A DNA stretch of 64,000 nt from Sphingomonadaceae bacterium (GCA_947454135.1 CANGJI010000005.1:21481-85480), one strand, 5' to 3'. Counted from the first letter of the stretch, positions 7,474-17,858 are shown. The notes: generated by a model not told the origin, from the sequence alone. Numbers and translations: made by a program.

Positions 7474-8874
7474 TTATTCGGCGGGCACGAGGGCTGCGGC
7501 GGCGACGCTGTCGCGGGCTTCGAGCTGGCGGCGAATTTCGGTGTGGCGGCGCGCGTCGAGCGGGAAACCCAGCATCAGCGCGGCGGCGGCGGAATGAGCG
7601 AGCGCGGGGCCAAGGGCGAACACCACGATCAGCCAGCGCAACGCTTCCGGCGTGTTGGCCGCGGCCTTGGGATCAAAGCCGAGCCAGGCGACCAGCGGCA
7701 GCGCGATCCCCACGGCGAGCGCACCGCCAAGCTTGATCGAGATCCCGAAGACCGAGAAGTAGAGGCCGGTGCGGTCCTCGCCGGTGGCGAGACGATGATG
7801 ATCGGCAATGTCGCTGACGATCGAGCGCAGCATCAGGTTGCCCGAACCCTGGCTGAGGCCCTGCAGCGCGGCGAGCAGGAGCATGAGCCAGAAGCGGTCG
7901 GCGCTGAGGAACAGGAGGCCGAAGTTGATGGCAGCCTGCACGAGTTCGGCGAGTACCGCGCCTTGCGCCTTGCCGAGAGCCTTGCCCACGTGGCTCCAGA
8001 TCGGCGCGGCGAGAATGCCGAAGGAATACTGGAACAGGAACATGCCTGCCGCCCACTCGGGCCGGCCGAGAGCGAAGGTGACGACGAAGAGGAGCAGCCC
8101 GGTACGCACGCCCTGTCCGGCCGTCACGGCAGCGTCGGCCGCCAGCACGCGCAGCAGCAGCGGGTTGCCCAGCACCGCATTCAGCCCGGCGCGCGGCGAG
8201 GGGCTGTGTTCCAGCGCGGGCGGTGTGTCGTCGGGCACGGCAGTCAGCGTGAGCCACAGGCCGGGGAGCGCCGTTGCGAGGACCAGCGTGCCGAACAGCG
8301 TCAGCCGCAGCTGCCCGTCCCCTGGGCGCAGCTGGTCGGCAATCGCGGGCAGAACCAGCGCCAGCACCAGCGCGCAGGAGGAAAGCAGCGTGATGAGCGA
8401 GGCGATCCGCGTGCGTTCGTTGTAGTCGCCGCTGATCTCGCCCGACCAGGCCATCAGCGGCGTGGAGAGCGCAGAAGCCCCGCAATAGTAGAGCATCACG
8501 CCAAGGCCGACCCAGGCCGTGCTCACCCCGTCAGGCGGGAAGAACAGGATCGCGCTGCCGAGGACGAACAGCACGCCGCCGCCGAAGATCCACGGCCGGC
8601 GTCGGCCAAAGCGGCTCTGCGTGCGATCGCTGAGCGTGCCGACCACCGGATCGAGCAGCGAATTGATCGCCTGGCCCGCAAGGAACAGCAGCCCCAGCGT
8701 CGCGAGCGGAATGCCGTAGTGGCGCGAAAGCAGCGCCGGCACATAGGCCATGACCGGCTGCGCCGCCGCGTAGAGCGGGATCACCAGCGCGCTGAAGCGC
8801 AAGAGCCGCAAGGTGGAGTAAGCCGATCCGGAGGCCGGAACCGTGGTCGCAGAATGGAGAGGATGCAGTGTCAC
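7474..8874 (-). CDS. MFS transporter, GPH (glycoside-pentoside-hexuronide) type
   Basis: 466 residues with about 12 hydrophobic segments. The loop QSRFGRRRPWIFGG (around residues 86-99) is the typical loop 2-3 signature of the MFS_2/GPH group. The GTG start has GGAGG 8 nt upstream. These proteins are inner-membrane symporters for sugars and organic solutes. Lying 21 nt after the TonB receptor and 27 nt before the dioxygenase, it probably carries the same substrate from periplasm to cytoplasm. Confidence 0.85.
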   Translation of the reverse strand: MTLHPLHSATTVPASGSAYSTLRLLRFSALVIPLYAAAQPVMAYVPALLSRHYGIPLATLGLLFLAGQAINSLLDPVVGTLSDRTQSRFGRRRPWIFGGGVLFVLGSAILFFPPDGVSTAWVGLGVMLYYCGASALSTPLMAWSGEISGDYNERTRIASLITLLSSCALVLALVLPAIADQLRPGDGQLRLTLFGTLVLATALPGLWLTLTAVPDDTPPALEHSPSPRAGLNAVLGNPLLLRVLAADAAVTAGQGVRTGLLLFVVTFALGRPEWAAGMFLFQYSFGILAAPIWSHVGKALGKAQGAVLAELVQAAINFGLLFLSADRFWLMLLLAALQGLSQGSGNLMLRSIVSDIADHHRLATGEDRTGLYFSVFGISIKLGGALAVGIALPLVAWLGFDPKAAANTPEALRWLIVVFALGPALAHSAAAALMLGFPLDARRHTEIRRQLEARDSVAAAALVPAE

Positions 8875-8895
8875 GGTCCCGGCCTCCTTCCCGCC

Positions 8896-11304
8896 TCAGA
8901 ACCGCGAGCGCAGGGTGGCGCCGAAGGTGCGCGGTTCGCCCACCTGTCCGGTCACCACGCCCGTCGCGGCGGGGCTGAGGCTGAGGTAATAATCCTTGTC
9001 GAGCAGGTTCTTGGCCCAGATCGCGAGATCCCACAGACCGCTTTGCGCGCGCAGGCCGAGCCGCGCGTTGATGAGGCCGTAGCCCTTGATCTCGGCCAGC
9101 TTCGAGTTGCTCGAGGACGTGTTGAAGCTCGACCGGTAGGACCAGTCGAGGTGCGAATAGACGCTGACGCCCCCCGCCACCGGAAGGTTGCCGTCCGCGC
9201 CCACCGTGTAGGCGAACTTCGGCACGCCCGGCAGCTGCTGGCCGCTGAGGTCTGCTGCAACGAGGGTTGGCAGACCTGCACGCACCGGATTGATCTCCGG
9301 CGCGAGCGGCGCATTGGTGTAGGTCACGTACTTCGCGTCGGTGTAGCTGGCCGAAGCGTTGAAGGCGAAGCGGTCACTCGGCGCGAAGCGGAAATCGCCT
9401 TCCACGCCCTTCGAGCGGACCTTGGGGATATTGGCGATGTACTGGCGGGACACGCCGATCACCACCGGATCGGTATCGGTGATCGCGGTCTGATAGTCGC
9501 GGATCTCGGTCCAGAAGCCGGCGAGGTTCAGCGTCGCGCGGGAATCGAGGAACTGCGACTTCACGCCGACCTCGAACGAGTCCACCTTCTCGGGCCGCAC
9601 GCTGGGATCGGTGATCGTGATCGGCAGCTGGGTGAGGTTGAGCCCGCCCGACTTGTTGCCATGCGAGTAGGTGCCATAGACGAGAACGTCCGGCGCAACC
9701 TTCCAGCCGAGCGAGACAAGGCCCGAGAGGCTGTCATCCTTGAGCCGCGTCTCGAAGCGCGGGATCGCCCGGTTGAAGGTGTTGCGGATGGTCTGGATTG
9801 CGGTTTGCGCCGCTGCCGGGAACGCCGAAATATCGGGCGCGCGGGCCACCCACTGTTCGAACGTGCCGGTCTTCTCCTCATGGGTGAAGCGCAGGCCCGT
9901 GGTGAGCGTGACCGTGGGCGTGATGTGCCAGTCGGTCTGGCCAAACAGCGCCAGCGACTTCGTGCGCGGTTCGGAGAACGAGTTGACCTCATAGCCGTTG
10001 AGCGCCGCATTGCCGACCGCCGCAGGCACCGCCGGAATGAACCAGGTGGGGGCTGCCGCTCCGTAGCCGGTCGCGCCATAGCCCTTCACCGTCTGCCAGA
10101 AGTAGTAGGCGCCGATGACGTAGTCGATCGTGTTCTGGCCCTTCGAGGCGAGGCGCAATTCCTCGCTGAACTGGCGCTGGCGGTTGGCCTGCTGTGCCTT
10201 GACGATGACCGGGAGCGAGGTGCTGTCACCATCGTTCGCCGGGTCCCAATCCCACCAGCGATAGGCGGTGATCGCGGTGAGCTCCGAGCCGCCGAGATCC
10301 CAGTTGATCTCGCCCGAGACGCCATAGCCCTTCATGTTGGCCTGATAGTGGCTGTCCGCTTCGCCGATGCGGTCGAAGGCGTTGAAGCTGGGCAGCGTGT
10401 AGCCGGGGAAGCGCGCGGTGCGGACCGTGAAGCTGTTCGGGATCGGCTTGCCGTCGGTGTAGGTCGCGGTGTTCGAGACGAAGAGATTGAGGACGTTGTC
10501 CTGCTTCTGGCGTGAATAATCACCGATCACGCGGATCGAGAGGTCGCTGGTCGGCGTGAACAACAGCTGCGCACGGAGCGAGGCGTTGTAGTAGTTCTGC
10601 GCCCGGGCGTTCTGCGTCTTGTTGAAGGTGAAGCCGTTGTTCTCGCTGATCGCGCCCGAGATGCGCACCGCGAGCTTGTCCGGAATGATCCCGCCGCTGG
10701 CCGATGCGCGCAGCTGGTAGAAGCCCTTGTTGCCGGCGTCCGCCCATCCCGAAAATTCGGGCGTGAAGCTCGGTTTGCGACTGGTTATGTTGATGACGCC
10801 CGAGGTCGTGTTCTTGCCGAACAGGGTGCCCTGCGGCCCGCGCAGCACTTCGAGCGCCTCAAGGTCGACCAGGTCGAACTGGGTGGTGCCGACGCGGCCG
10901 TAATACACGTTGTCGATGTAGAACCCGACACCGTTCTCGAGGCCGTCGTTGGTCAGCGCAACGTTCGAGCCGAGCCCGCGGATGTTGATATTGGTGTTGC
11001 GCGGATTGAAGCTGAACACCTGCAGGCTGGGCACCTGCGCCTGGATCTGCGCCAGCGTGAAGTCACCGCGCCTCTCGAGCGCGGCGGCGCTGACCACCGA
11101 AACGGCGACCGGGATGTCCTGCACCTTCTCGTCGCGGCGGCGCGAACCCGTGACAACGATGGCCTCGCCGCCATCGGCGGAAACTGCGGCATCGGGTGCG
11201 GATTCAGGCGCTGGTGCGGCATCCTGAGCAAAGGCGGCAGGCCCAATGGCGAGGGCTGCCCCCGCAGCGGTGGCGAGAAGGAACGAACGCGTGACGAAAG
11301 ACAT
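8896..11304 (-). CDS. TonB-dependent outer-membrane receptor
   Basis: 802 residues: signal peptide 1-27 (ending AAFAQ), a TonB-box-like region EAIVVTGSRRR near residue 50, a plug with TLFGKNTTSGVINI, a beta barrel and a C-terminal aromatic (LRSRF). It imports a substrate across the outer membrane using TonB energy. It heads the operon with the MFS transporter and TauD-like dioxygenase, so it probably imports their substrate rather than a siderophore. An AGGA ribosome-binding site is 7 nt before the ATG. Confidence 0.93.
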   Translation of the reverse strand: MSFVTRSFLLATAAGAALAIGPAAFAQDAAPAPESAPDAAVSADGGEAIVVTGSRRRDEKVQDIPVAVSVVSAAALERRGDFTLAQIQAQVPSLQVFSFNPRNTNINIRGLGSNVALTNDGLENGVGFYIDNVYYGRVGTTQFDLVDLEALEVLRGPQGTLFGKNTTSGVINITSRKPSFTPEFSGWADAGNKGFYQLRASASGGIIPDKLAVRISGAISENNGFTFNKTQNARAQNYYNASLRAQLLFTPTSDLSIRVIGDYSRQKQDNVLNLFVSNTATYTDGKPIPNSFTVRTARFPGYTLPSFNAFDRIGEADSHYQANMKGYGVSGEINWDLGGSELTAITAYRWWDWDPANDGDSTSLPVIVKAQQANRQRQFSEELRLASKGQNTIDYVIGAYYFWQTVKGYGATGYGAAAPTWFIPAVPAAVGNAALNGYEVNSFSEPRTKSLALFGQTDWHITPTVTLTTGLRFTHEEKTGTFEQWVARAPDISAFPAAAQTAIQTIRNTFNRAIPRFETRLKDDSLSGLVSLGWKVAPDVLVYGTYSHGNKSGGLNLTQLPITITDPSVRPEKVDSFEVGVKSQFLDSRATLNLAGFWTEIRDYQTAITDTDPVVIGVSRQYIANIPKVRSKGVEGDFRFAPSDRFAFNASASYTDAKYVTYTNAPLAPEINPVRAGLPTLVAADLSGQQLPGVPKFAYTVGADGNLPVAGGVSVYSHLDWSYRSSFNTSSSNSKLAEIKGYGLINARLGLRAQSGLWDLAIWAKNLLDKDYYLSLSPAATGVVTGQVGEPRTFGATLRSRF

Positions 11305-12039
11305 GGGAAAATCCTGAAATCAAAGGGACAGGGCGCGCCGCTCCCGCGCACAAGTCGAGGTGTGCGGATGGCAGGCGGCAAAGGGGGACCGTGGTGGCCG
11401 ACATGGCTGCCGACGCACGGGTGTGGGGAATGGACCGCGCGCGAAGGCGCGCACCGGGGGCCGTGTGGCGTTGCCGGCAGATCGGTCAGGTCTGGAGGAT
11501 CATGTCATCGGTTGCCGCGGGATGCCCCGTCCGGCTGCCGTCATCGATCCGGGAAGTTGCGCTCAGCCGAGCGCGGTCATGATATGCATCGTATCACCTC
11601 GTCATGGAGGGGATCACGATGCCTGGCGGTGTCGCCCCAGCATCGTGCGCTTTAGCGGTTGGTAACGCGGAGCAAGCTGCATCCCGATCAAAAGCCGCGG
11701 ATCAAGTCCCTTGTGTTTCAAGCGGATGGCCTGATCTCCATGGCCGCTCGGGTAATGTCTACTTATTGAGTTGAGTCTGGGGCGTCAAGCAGAAGCTTTT
11801 CTACATGGCGCAGCAGCAGGGCTTTTCAGCGACCCGGAATGGACGCCCATTGATGAGGGCGAAGGTGTCCCGAGCGATCTGGAGACGAAGGCTGCTCCCG
11901 TCTCCTTCTCCATCCAATCCGTCCAGTTGTGGTGAGGGCCCTTTGGGGCAGCCCTCAGGCCTTGCCCCAAGATGCAGTTGAGCGGGACTGCCAACCGCAT
12001 ATCCAGACACACTTTGTAACAATCGGGGTGTACAGTCTC
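11305..12039. other. Divergent intergenic region between two TonB receptor genes
   Basis: 735 nt. It must contain promoters for both receptors. An imperfect dyad CATCGTATCACCTC with GAGGGGATCACGATG lies near 11587-11620, and TGATA/TATCA repeats flank it. A 55-codon open frame from TTG 11771 to 11935 (+) has no clear ribosome-binding site and is not called as a gene. No riboswitch could be recognised. Confidence 0.5.
11943..11970. repeat. 8-bp hairpin in leader of second TonB receptor
   Basis: TTGGGGCA and TGCCCCAA are perfect complements around a 12-nt loop, 70 nt before the receptor start. It could be a terminator of upstream transcription or a leader structure. Confidence 0.4.
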
Positions 12040-15000
12040 ATGGTTGGTAAAAATAAGTTAATGATTTCAACGCTGCTAGCGGCTGGGTTGTTCATTCCGG
12101 CTCAGGCATTTGCGCAAGCGCAGACACAGCCTGATGCGCTCCCCGAGAAAGCGGGAACGACCGAGGCAAACGCACCGATCATCGTCACGGGAACCCTGCT
12201 GCGCCGCAAGGAAACGGACGGCGCGCTGCCGATCACCTCGCTCTCCGCCTCGCAGCTTCAGGATCGCGGCATCAACACGATTGCCGATGCATTGCAGTCG
12301 CTCGCCAACAATAATGCCGGCGCGCTGCCGACTTCCTTCAGCGCGAACGGCGCCTTTGCTGCGGGTGCTTCGGGCGCGTCGCTGCGCGGCCTGACGACAT
12401 CGTCGACGCTGGTCCTCTTCGACGGCCTGCGCGCTGCCTATTACCCGCTGGCCGATGACGGCACCCGCAATTTCGTCGATCTGAACACGATCCCCGATGC
12501 TATCGTCGAGCGTATCGAGGTGCTCAAGGACGGCGCATCCTCGACGTACGGTGCTGACGCTGTCGCCGGGGTGATCAACATCATCATCAAGAAGGAAATC
12601 AAGGGTTTCCATGCCGATGTCTCGTCCGGCATCTCGCAGCAGGGCGATGCGGCCGAGCGGCGCGGATCGCTCACCTACGGTTACGGCGATCTCGCCGAAC
12701 GCGGGTTCAACGTCTACGTCAACGCAGAGTATCAGAAGAACGACGCGCTCTATAATCGCGATCGCGGTTTCCCCTACAACACCTCTGACCTGAGCTCGCT
12801 TTGCGGCACCAGCATCACCGACGGCTCGCGCACCTGCCGCACGAACAACGTCATCAATGGCATCCAGGCCGATGGCTCGTTCCTCACGCCCGGCAACCCG
12901 ACGTTTGCAACGACCGTGCCGGTGGTGCGTCCGCTCGATGCCAACGGCATGCCGGTGGGCGCGTTCCAGCTGCTGAACCCGGCCGCAGGCTGCGGTTCGC
13001 TGCGCCCGGTCACGCTGACGCCGGAGCAGCAGAACACCGATCCCGCCAATCCGTTTGCGGCCCAGCAGTGCCAGCTTGATCCAGTGGCGAAATACGGGGT
13101 GATCTCGCCCAAGCAGGAACGCTTTGGCGCCACAGTTCACCTCACGGTGCAGACGGGGGACAGCTCGAAGGCCTACGCGCTGTTCACCTATTACCAGAAC
13201 CGCGTGGAATCGACGGGTGCGCCGGCCAACGTGCTCAACATCACGCCGCCAGCCGCCTCGGGCGTGACGTATGATACGCGCCCCGGTTCCTCGACCCTCC
13301 TGACGCTGCCAGTCTATGTCTGCGCCGCGCGCGTGAATTGCAGCGCGGAAAACGGCACCCTCAATCCCAACAATCCGTTTGCAGGGGCCGGCCAGACGGC
13401 GGAACTGCACTACATGCTGGCAGGCGCTCTGCCCGATACGATCACCTTCAGCCGCACCTATCGCGGGGCGGCGGGGATTGCCGGTACCTTCGGCAAGGAT
13501 TGGGACTACACGCTCGATTTCACGGGCATGCGCACTGATCTGACGCAGACCAACACCGGCCAGATCCTGGTCCAGCACCTGCTGGATGTGGTGGCCGATG
13601 GCACGTACAACTTCCTCAATCCCGGCGCGAACAGCGCAGCGATCCAGGACTATCTGACGCCGGTCAACGTCAACCGCTCCAACTCGCAGCTCTTCCAGGG
13701 TCAGGCCAGCCTGAGCCACTCGTTCTTTTCGCTGCCGGGCGGCGATCTGCAAGTCGGCGTCGGTGGATCGGTGCGGTATGAATCGATCACGGCGCGGAGC
13801 GCCAATCCGGATAATCCGCTCGGCCCGACCTACCGCTATTTCACCATCAACCCGGTCGGCGCCATTGGCCATCGCACCGTGGCGTCGGGCTATTTCGAAG
13901 CCGATGCGCCGCTGTTCAAGCAGCTCGATCTCAACATCGGCGGCCGGTACGATCACTACAGCTCAGGCCAGAGCGCGTTCTCGCCCAAGTTCAGCGCACG
14001 TTTCGCCCCGATCCCCGAGATCGCGTTCCGCGGTGCCTACTCGCGCGGCTTCCGCATTCCGAGCTTTGCTGAATCGAATGGTCTGCCAACCACCGGCTTC
14101 ATTACCGTCAACGCCCCGACCGATTTCCAGGCGCAGCATGGCAACAACACCTACGGCCAGAATTATGCTCTTGGCCTGACGACAACCGGCACGCCGGGCC
14201 TGCAGCCGGAGAAGTCGCGCAACTTCACGGGCGGCGTGGTGCTGACGCCGAAGCCGTGGTTGAGCTTCACCGCGGATTATTTCGATATCCGCAAGACCAA
14301 CCTCATCGTGGGCGCGGACTACAGCACTGCGATCAATGCCTACTATGCGGGCCAGCCGATCCCGGCGGGCTTCGTGGTCACGCCGGATGTGCCTGATCCG
14401 CAGTTCCCCAATGCCAAGCCGCGCATCCAGTTCATCCAGTATGGCTTCGTCAATGCCAACAGCCTGAACATCAACGGCGTCGATTTCTCGGCCAATGCGC
14501 GCATTCCGCTGCCGCATGGCGCGCGGCTGACGAGCACGCTGTCTGGCACGTACGTGATCAAGTACACCCAGAACGTGGGCGGCTCGGTCCAGCGCTTCGA
14601 CGGTACGCTTGGGCCCTATGTCATCACCTCGGCGTCTGGCACGCCGAAGTGGAAGGGTAACTGGCAGACCACGCTCGAGACGCAGCACTTCACCTTCTCG
14701 ACCACGGTCAACTACGTCAGCGGCTATGAGAACGTTGCCGAGGACGTTGGCGGGACGAGGGGCGATTGCTTCGGCAGCGCTGCCAACACCGGTGTCCCGA
14801 CGACCTATCGTGACGGCGTGACCCCGGTCACCTGCCGCACCGGTTCCTTCATCGATGTCGATATGGTCGGCACGGTCAAGGTCAATGATCGGGTCTCGAT
14901 CGACGCGACCGTGCTCAACGTGTTCGGTGCGCGCGCTCCGTACGATCCGACAACCTATGGCGGGTATCAGTACAACCCCGCATGGGCCAACGCAGGGATC

Positions 15001-15042
15001 GTCGGGCGCTACTTCCGCATGGGTGCCCACGTCAGTTTCTGA
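12040..15042 (+). CDS. TonB-dependent outer-membrane receptor
   Basis: 1000 residues from ATG 12040; a second ATG follows at 12061. The signal peptide ends near AQAFAQ. Then come a TonB-box-like APIIVTG, a plug with IEVLKDGASSTYGADAVAGV, a large barrel and a C-terminal FRMGAHVSF. The long plug/loop architecture with several Cys-containing extracellular loops (SSLCGTSI, RTCRTN) resembles sphingomonad and Caulobacter receptors for large organic substrates. It stands alone, so its substrate cannot be guessed. A strong hairpin follows the stop. Confidence 0.93.
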   Translation: MVGKNKLMISTLLAAGLFIPAQAFAQAQTQPDALPEKAGTTEANAPIIVTGTLLRRKETDGALPITSLSASQLQDRGINTIADALQSLANNNAGALPTSFSANGAFAAGASGASLRGLTTSSTLVLFDGLRAAYYPLADDGTRNFVDLNTIPDAIVERIEVLKDGASSTYGADAVAGVINIIIKKEIKGFHADVSSGISQQGDAAERRGSLTYGYGDLAERGFNVYVNAEYQKNDALYNRDRGFPYNTSDLSSLCGTSITDGSRTCRTNNVINGIQADGSFLTPGNPTFATTVPVVRPLDANGMPVGAFQLLNPAAGCGSLRPVTLTPEQQNTDPANPFAAQQCQLDPVAKYGVISPKQERFGATVHLTVQTGDSSKAYALFTYYQNRVESTGAPANVLNITPPAASGVTYDTRPGSSTLLTLPVYVCAARVNCSAENGTLNPNNPFAGAGQTAELHYMLAGALPDTITFSRTYRGAAGIAGTFGKDWDYTLDFTGMRTDLTQTNTGQILVQHLLDVVADGTYNFLNPGANSAAIQDYLTPVNVNRSNSQLFQGQASLSHSFFSLPGGDLQVGVGGSVRYESITARSANPDNPLGPTYRYFTINPVGAIGHRTVASGYFEADAPLFKQLDLNIGGRYDHYSSGQSAFSPKFSARFAPIPEIAFRGAYSRGFRIPSFAESNGLPTTGFITVNAPTDFQAQHGNNTYGQNYALGLTTTGTPGLQPEKSRNFTGGVVLTPKPWLSFTADYFDIRKTNLIVGADYSTAINAYYAGQPIPAGFVVTPDVPDPQFPNAKPRIQFIQYGFVNANSLNINGVDFSANARIPLPHGARLTSTLSGTYVIKYTQNVGGSVQRFDGTLGPYVITSASGTPKWKGNWQTTLETQHFTFSTTVNYVSGYENVAEDVGGTRGDCFGSAANTGVPTTYRDGVTPVTCRTGSFIDVDMVGTVKVNDRVSIDATVLNVFGARAPYDPTTYGGYQYNPAWANAGIVGRYFRMGAHVSF

Positions 15043-15049
15043 CCTTTTC

Positions 15050-15081
15050 GGAGCGGGCGGCGCAAGTGCGCTGCCCGCTCC
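15050..15081 (+). terminator. Hairpin terminator of TonB receptor gene
   Basis: A 14-bp stem (GGAGCGGGC, then G and GCGC, pairing with GCGC, T and GCCCGCTCC) has an AAGT loop and one G-T pair. It begins 7 nt after the stop. The U-tract is weak. Confidence 0.7.
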
Positions 15082-15182
15082 TCGGAAGGCTGGAAGAAAG
15101 GCGGCTGTGTAGTGAGCCGTTTACAGCGCTCTTCGCTATGGATGCGCGCCACCGGGCGTCGGCAATCGCCAGACCGGATACG

Positions 15183-17858
15183 TTATGTGGCTAGCGGCAG
15201 TTCAACGGTGAAACGGGCACCATTCTCGATGTTTTCGCCCCGGATGGTGCCGCCAAGGTCTTTGATGATGCCATAGCTGATGGACAACCCGAGGCCGGTG
15301 CCTTCCTTGGGAGGCTTTGTCGTGAAGAATGGCTCGAAGATCGCCGGCAAGATTTCGGCAGATAGCCCCGTGCCGTTGTCCTCCACCGTCACGATGGCCA
15401 TGCGGCCACGACTTGTCACGCCAACCCGTATCTCTCCGATCGCCGGATCGCGTGATTGTTGGCGCGCGCGAATGGCGTCGTTGGCGTTGAGGAACAGGTT
15501 CAGCAGGACCTGCTCGAGCAGCACCGGCAGTGCTCTGACGGTCACGTCGGCTTCGCATGCCGATGTGTCTACCCTCGTGCCATCCAGTTCCAGCTGTGGT
15601 TTCGCCATCAAGGCGACCGCGTCCACCGCCGTCTTGATGTCCATGGGGAACGGCACTTCCTTGGGCGTCCGCCCGAACACCCGCATCTGCAGGATGATCT
15701 CCGAGGCGCGGTTCACCTGCGTCAGGATGCTTTCCAGCTTCCCCGTCAGGCGCTCGGCATCCATTGGTCCCCGGCGAGCATGTTCACGCAAGTTCGATGC
15801 CGCCATCTTGATGAAATTGAGCGGCTGATTGAGCTCGTGTGCGGTGCCTGCAATCATCCGTCCCAGGCTGGCCATCTTGTCGGCCTGCAGAAGTTGTTCG
15901 GCGGCTGCCTTGCGTTCCGAGATATCGATCAGCACGCCAACCGCCTCGAAATGTTCGCCGGTGACGCTGGCCTCGACCGATAGCGTATCGTAGACCCAGA
16001 CATAGTGTCCGCGCTTGTGGCGGAGGCGGTATTCCGCCTGAACCACTTGCCCACATTGCAGATCGGCAAAAGTGGCGACGCAGCGTTCATAGTCGTCCGG
16101 GTGAACTGCGTGGCTCCACCATCCCGTAACCTCTGCCTCATCGCGTGTGTAGCCCAGGATCGCTTCGAGGGCCTCACTCACGTAGACCAGACCGGCCTTG
16201 CGGTGGCCCCGCAGCACGTCCATCGCATAGACGATGATCGGCGCATGCTGGGAGATGCTGTTCAACCGGCGCTCATAGGTCGCCAATGCCCCGCGTTCCT
16301 CCGATACGGTCGAACTGGCCGATGCGATTTTTCCGGATATTTCATTGAGCTCGGTGATGACGAGGCTGTCGATCGTCTCGCGCTTGGTTCCCAGTACCGC
16401 AAGATCTGCCGCCGATTGGGCAAGGCGGCGAAGCGAATTCTCCATCCGCTTGCTGAGGGCAGAGGCGAGCAGGGTGATCAGAAGCACGAACCCGGTCAGA
16501 GCCGTGAACAGGTAAAGTTGCCCCTCGCGCGCCTTGAGAACGCCGGGAGAAAGTCTCGCGACGGTCAAGACCTGCCAGTCCGGCAACTCGCTGATTATCT
16601 GGGCTCTTGCCATTCTGGCATCGCGCAGGTCGCTCATCAGCGACTTCCCGTAGCCCACTTGGCTGAGCAGGATCGCGTCTTTCAGGGCCGCTTCCCGCAT
16701 CTCCGCCGGCATGGCCTCAAGAAGCATCAAGGCGCCCGGGTCGACTGCGCCGAGGGGCAGGATGCCAGCTTCAGGATTGGCGAGGAACGTGCTTTCGTCC
16801 GTTGTCCCGTCGACTTCGGCGACGAGGCGCTGCAGTGCGCCTTTGCGCATCAGTGCCACGATGGTGACGGGGCGTCCGCTGGCCGAACACGGCACGACAA
16901 GGGCAGATTGCTGCCCCTCCGCACCGGTTCCTTCGCCCACGGAAGCAAGGCGGGCGGCAGGACGTGTCCCCGGATTGCCCGAGGCAAGTTGCCGCAAGGC
17001 GCCTTGCGCGGAACTGGACGCAGCCGTGCTCCACAACAGCGTTCCATCGCCGGCAAAGGCGCTGATTTCGCTGAATTCCCGCGACAGGTCTGCCGGCAGC
17101 CCGCCAAGCTGCACACCGGTGCCGGCAGGTTGTCTTTCTGCCAGCACCTTGAGCACGACGCTGCGCGATTGCGCCCAGACGCTCACGGTCGCGCCAGTGA
17201 TCTGCAGCCGCCTCTGCATCGCCGCGTCGACATCGGCCCGTGCTGCCTGCTCGCGGGCAGGAGCGTCGATGGAGAGATAGACCGTGGTGGGGATCAGGAT
17301 GATCGCCAGCAGGATTGCCATCACGAAGCTCTCGATCGGCATCTTGGGCCAATTGCCCGATCGGAGAGGGGAATAGAGGCCAAGGGCGGCCAGATAGCAA
17401 AGCTCGCCAATCACGACGTTGAGCACGCCATTGGTGGCCTGTTTGACGATGACCAGCAGCAAGGACAGCTGGTCCATGTGCATCACGGCGCCATAGGTGA
17501 CGACGACCAGAGGCGTGCCGAGCAGAACCCAGAAAATGACATCATTGCGGACCGGCGATGTTTTTCGAGAGCTGTAGGCAACGGTCGCGGCTTCGAGGGT
17601 CCAGATGCCCCAGGCCCACAGGTGGTGCCACAGGAACACGCTGCGCAAGCTGGAGATGGACGCGGCCAGCACGAAGCACTGCGGACACAAGACCCGGATG
17701 AATGCGAAGACGAGCGCATTCCCGAACATGAAATGCAAACCCCACCCAAGCTGCAACTCCAGCAGGTTGAGGAAGAAGCCGCCGGCACCCAGAACCAGTG
17801 CCAGCCACAGATCCCGGGTGCGAAATCCAGCGCGGAGAAACTGTGCCGGGTTGTTCAT
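15183..17858 (-). CDS. Membrane sensor histidine kinase with PAS domain
   Basis: 891 residues. About seven hydrophobic segments lie in residues 10-200, followed by an extracytoplasmic region (about 200-435) and another membrane segment (about 445-465). A PAS/PAC domain covers about 525-650, then HisKA with AGTAHELNQPLNF (phospho-acceptor His674). The ATPase domain has LFLNANDAI, VEDNGTGLS and GTGLGLSISYGI. It autophosphorylates on His and donates to a response regulator. Its start overlaps the stop of the regulator gene by 4 nt, which makes them an operon and likely partners. The signal sensed is unknown. Confidence 0.92.
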   Translation of the reverse strand: MNNPAQFLRAGFRTRDLWLALVLGAGGFFLNLLELQLGWGLHFMFGNALVFAFIRVLCPQCFVLAASISSLRSVFLWHHLWAWGIWTLEAATVAYSSRKTSPVRNDVIFWVLLGTPLVVVTYGAVMHMDQLSLLLVIVKQATNGVLNVVIGELCYLAALGLYSPLRSGNWPKMPIESFVMAILLAIILIPTTVYLSIDAPAREQAARADVDAAMQRRLQITGATVSVWAQSRSVVLKVLAERQPAGTGVQLGGLPADLSREFSEISAFAGDGTLLWSTAASSSAQGALRQLASGNPGTRPAARLASVGEGTGAEGQQSALVVPCSASGRPVTIVALMRKGALQRLVAEVDGTTDESTFLANPEAGILPLGAVDPGALMLLEAMPAEMREAALKDAILLSQVGYGKSLMSDLRDARMARAQIISELPDWQVLTVARLSPGVLKAREGQLYLFTALTGFVLLITLLASALSKRMENSLRRLAQSAADLAVLGTKRETIDSLVITELNEISGKIASASSTVSEERGALATYERRLNSISQHAPIIVYAMDVLRGHRKAGLVYVSEALEAILGYTRDEAEVTGWWSHAVHPDDYERCVATFADLQCGQVVQAEYRLRHKRGHYVWVYDTLSVEASVTGEHFEAVGVLIDISERKAAAEQLLQADKMASLGRMIAGTAHELNQPLNFIKMAASNLREHARRGPMDAERLTGKLESILTQVNRASEIILQMRVFGRTPKEVPFPMDIKTAVDAVALMAKPQLELDGTRVDTSACEADVTVRALPVLLEQVLLNLFLNANDAIRARQQSRDPAIGEIRVGVTSRGRMAIVTVEDNGTGLSAEILPAIFEPFFTTKPPKEGTGLGLSISYGIIKDLGGTIRGENIENGARFTVELPLAT

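Noticed and set aside
6631..10515. 1294-codon open frame on the plus strand
   Set aside because: It is exactly antisense to three well-supported genes (TauD, MFS, TonB receptor). Its product is Arg/Gly/Glu-rich without any recognisable domain, as expected for a mirror frame in GC-rich DNA.
11400..11640. Possible SAM-type or other riboswitch upstream of the TonB receptor (minus)
   Set aside because: GGCAAC-like pieces are present but no consensus core could be matched in full. A covariance-model search would decide.
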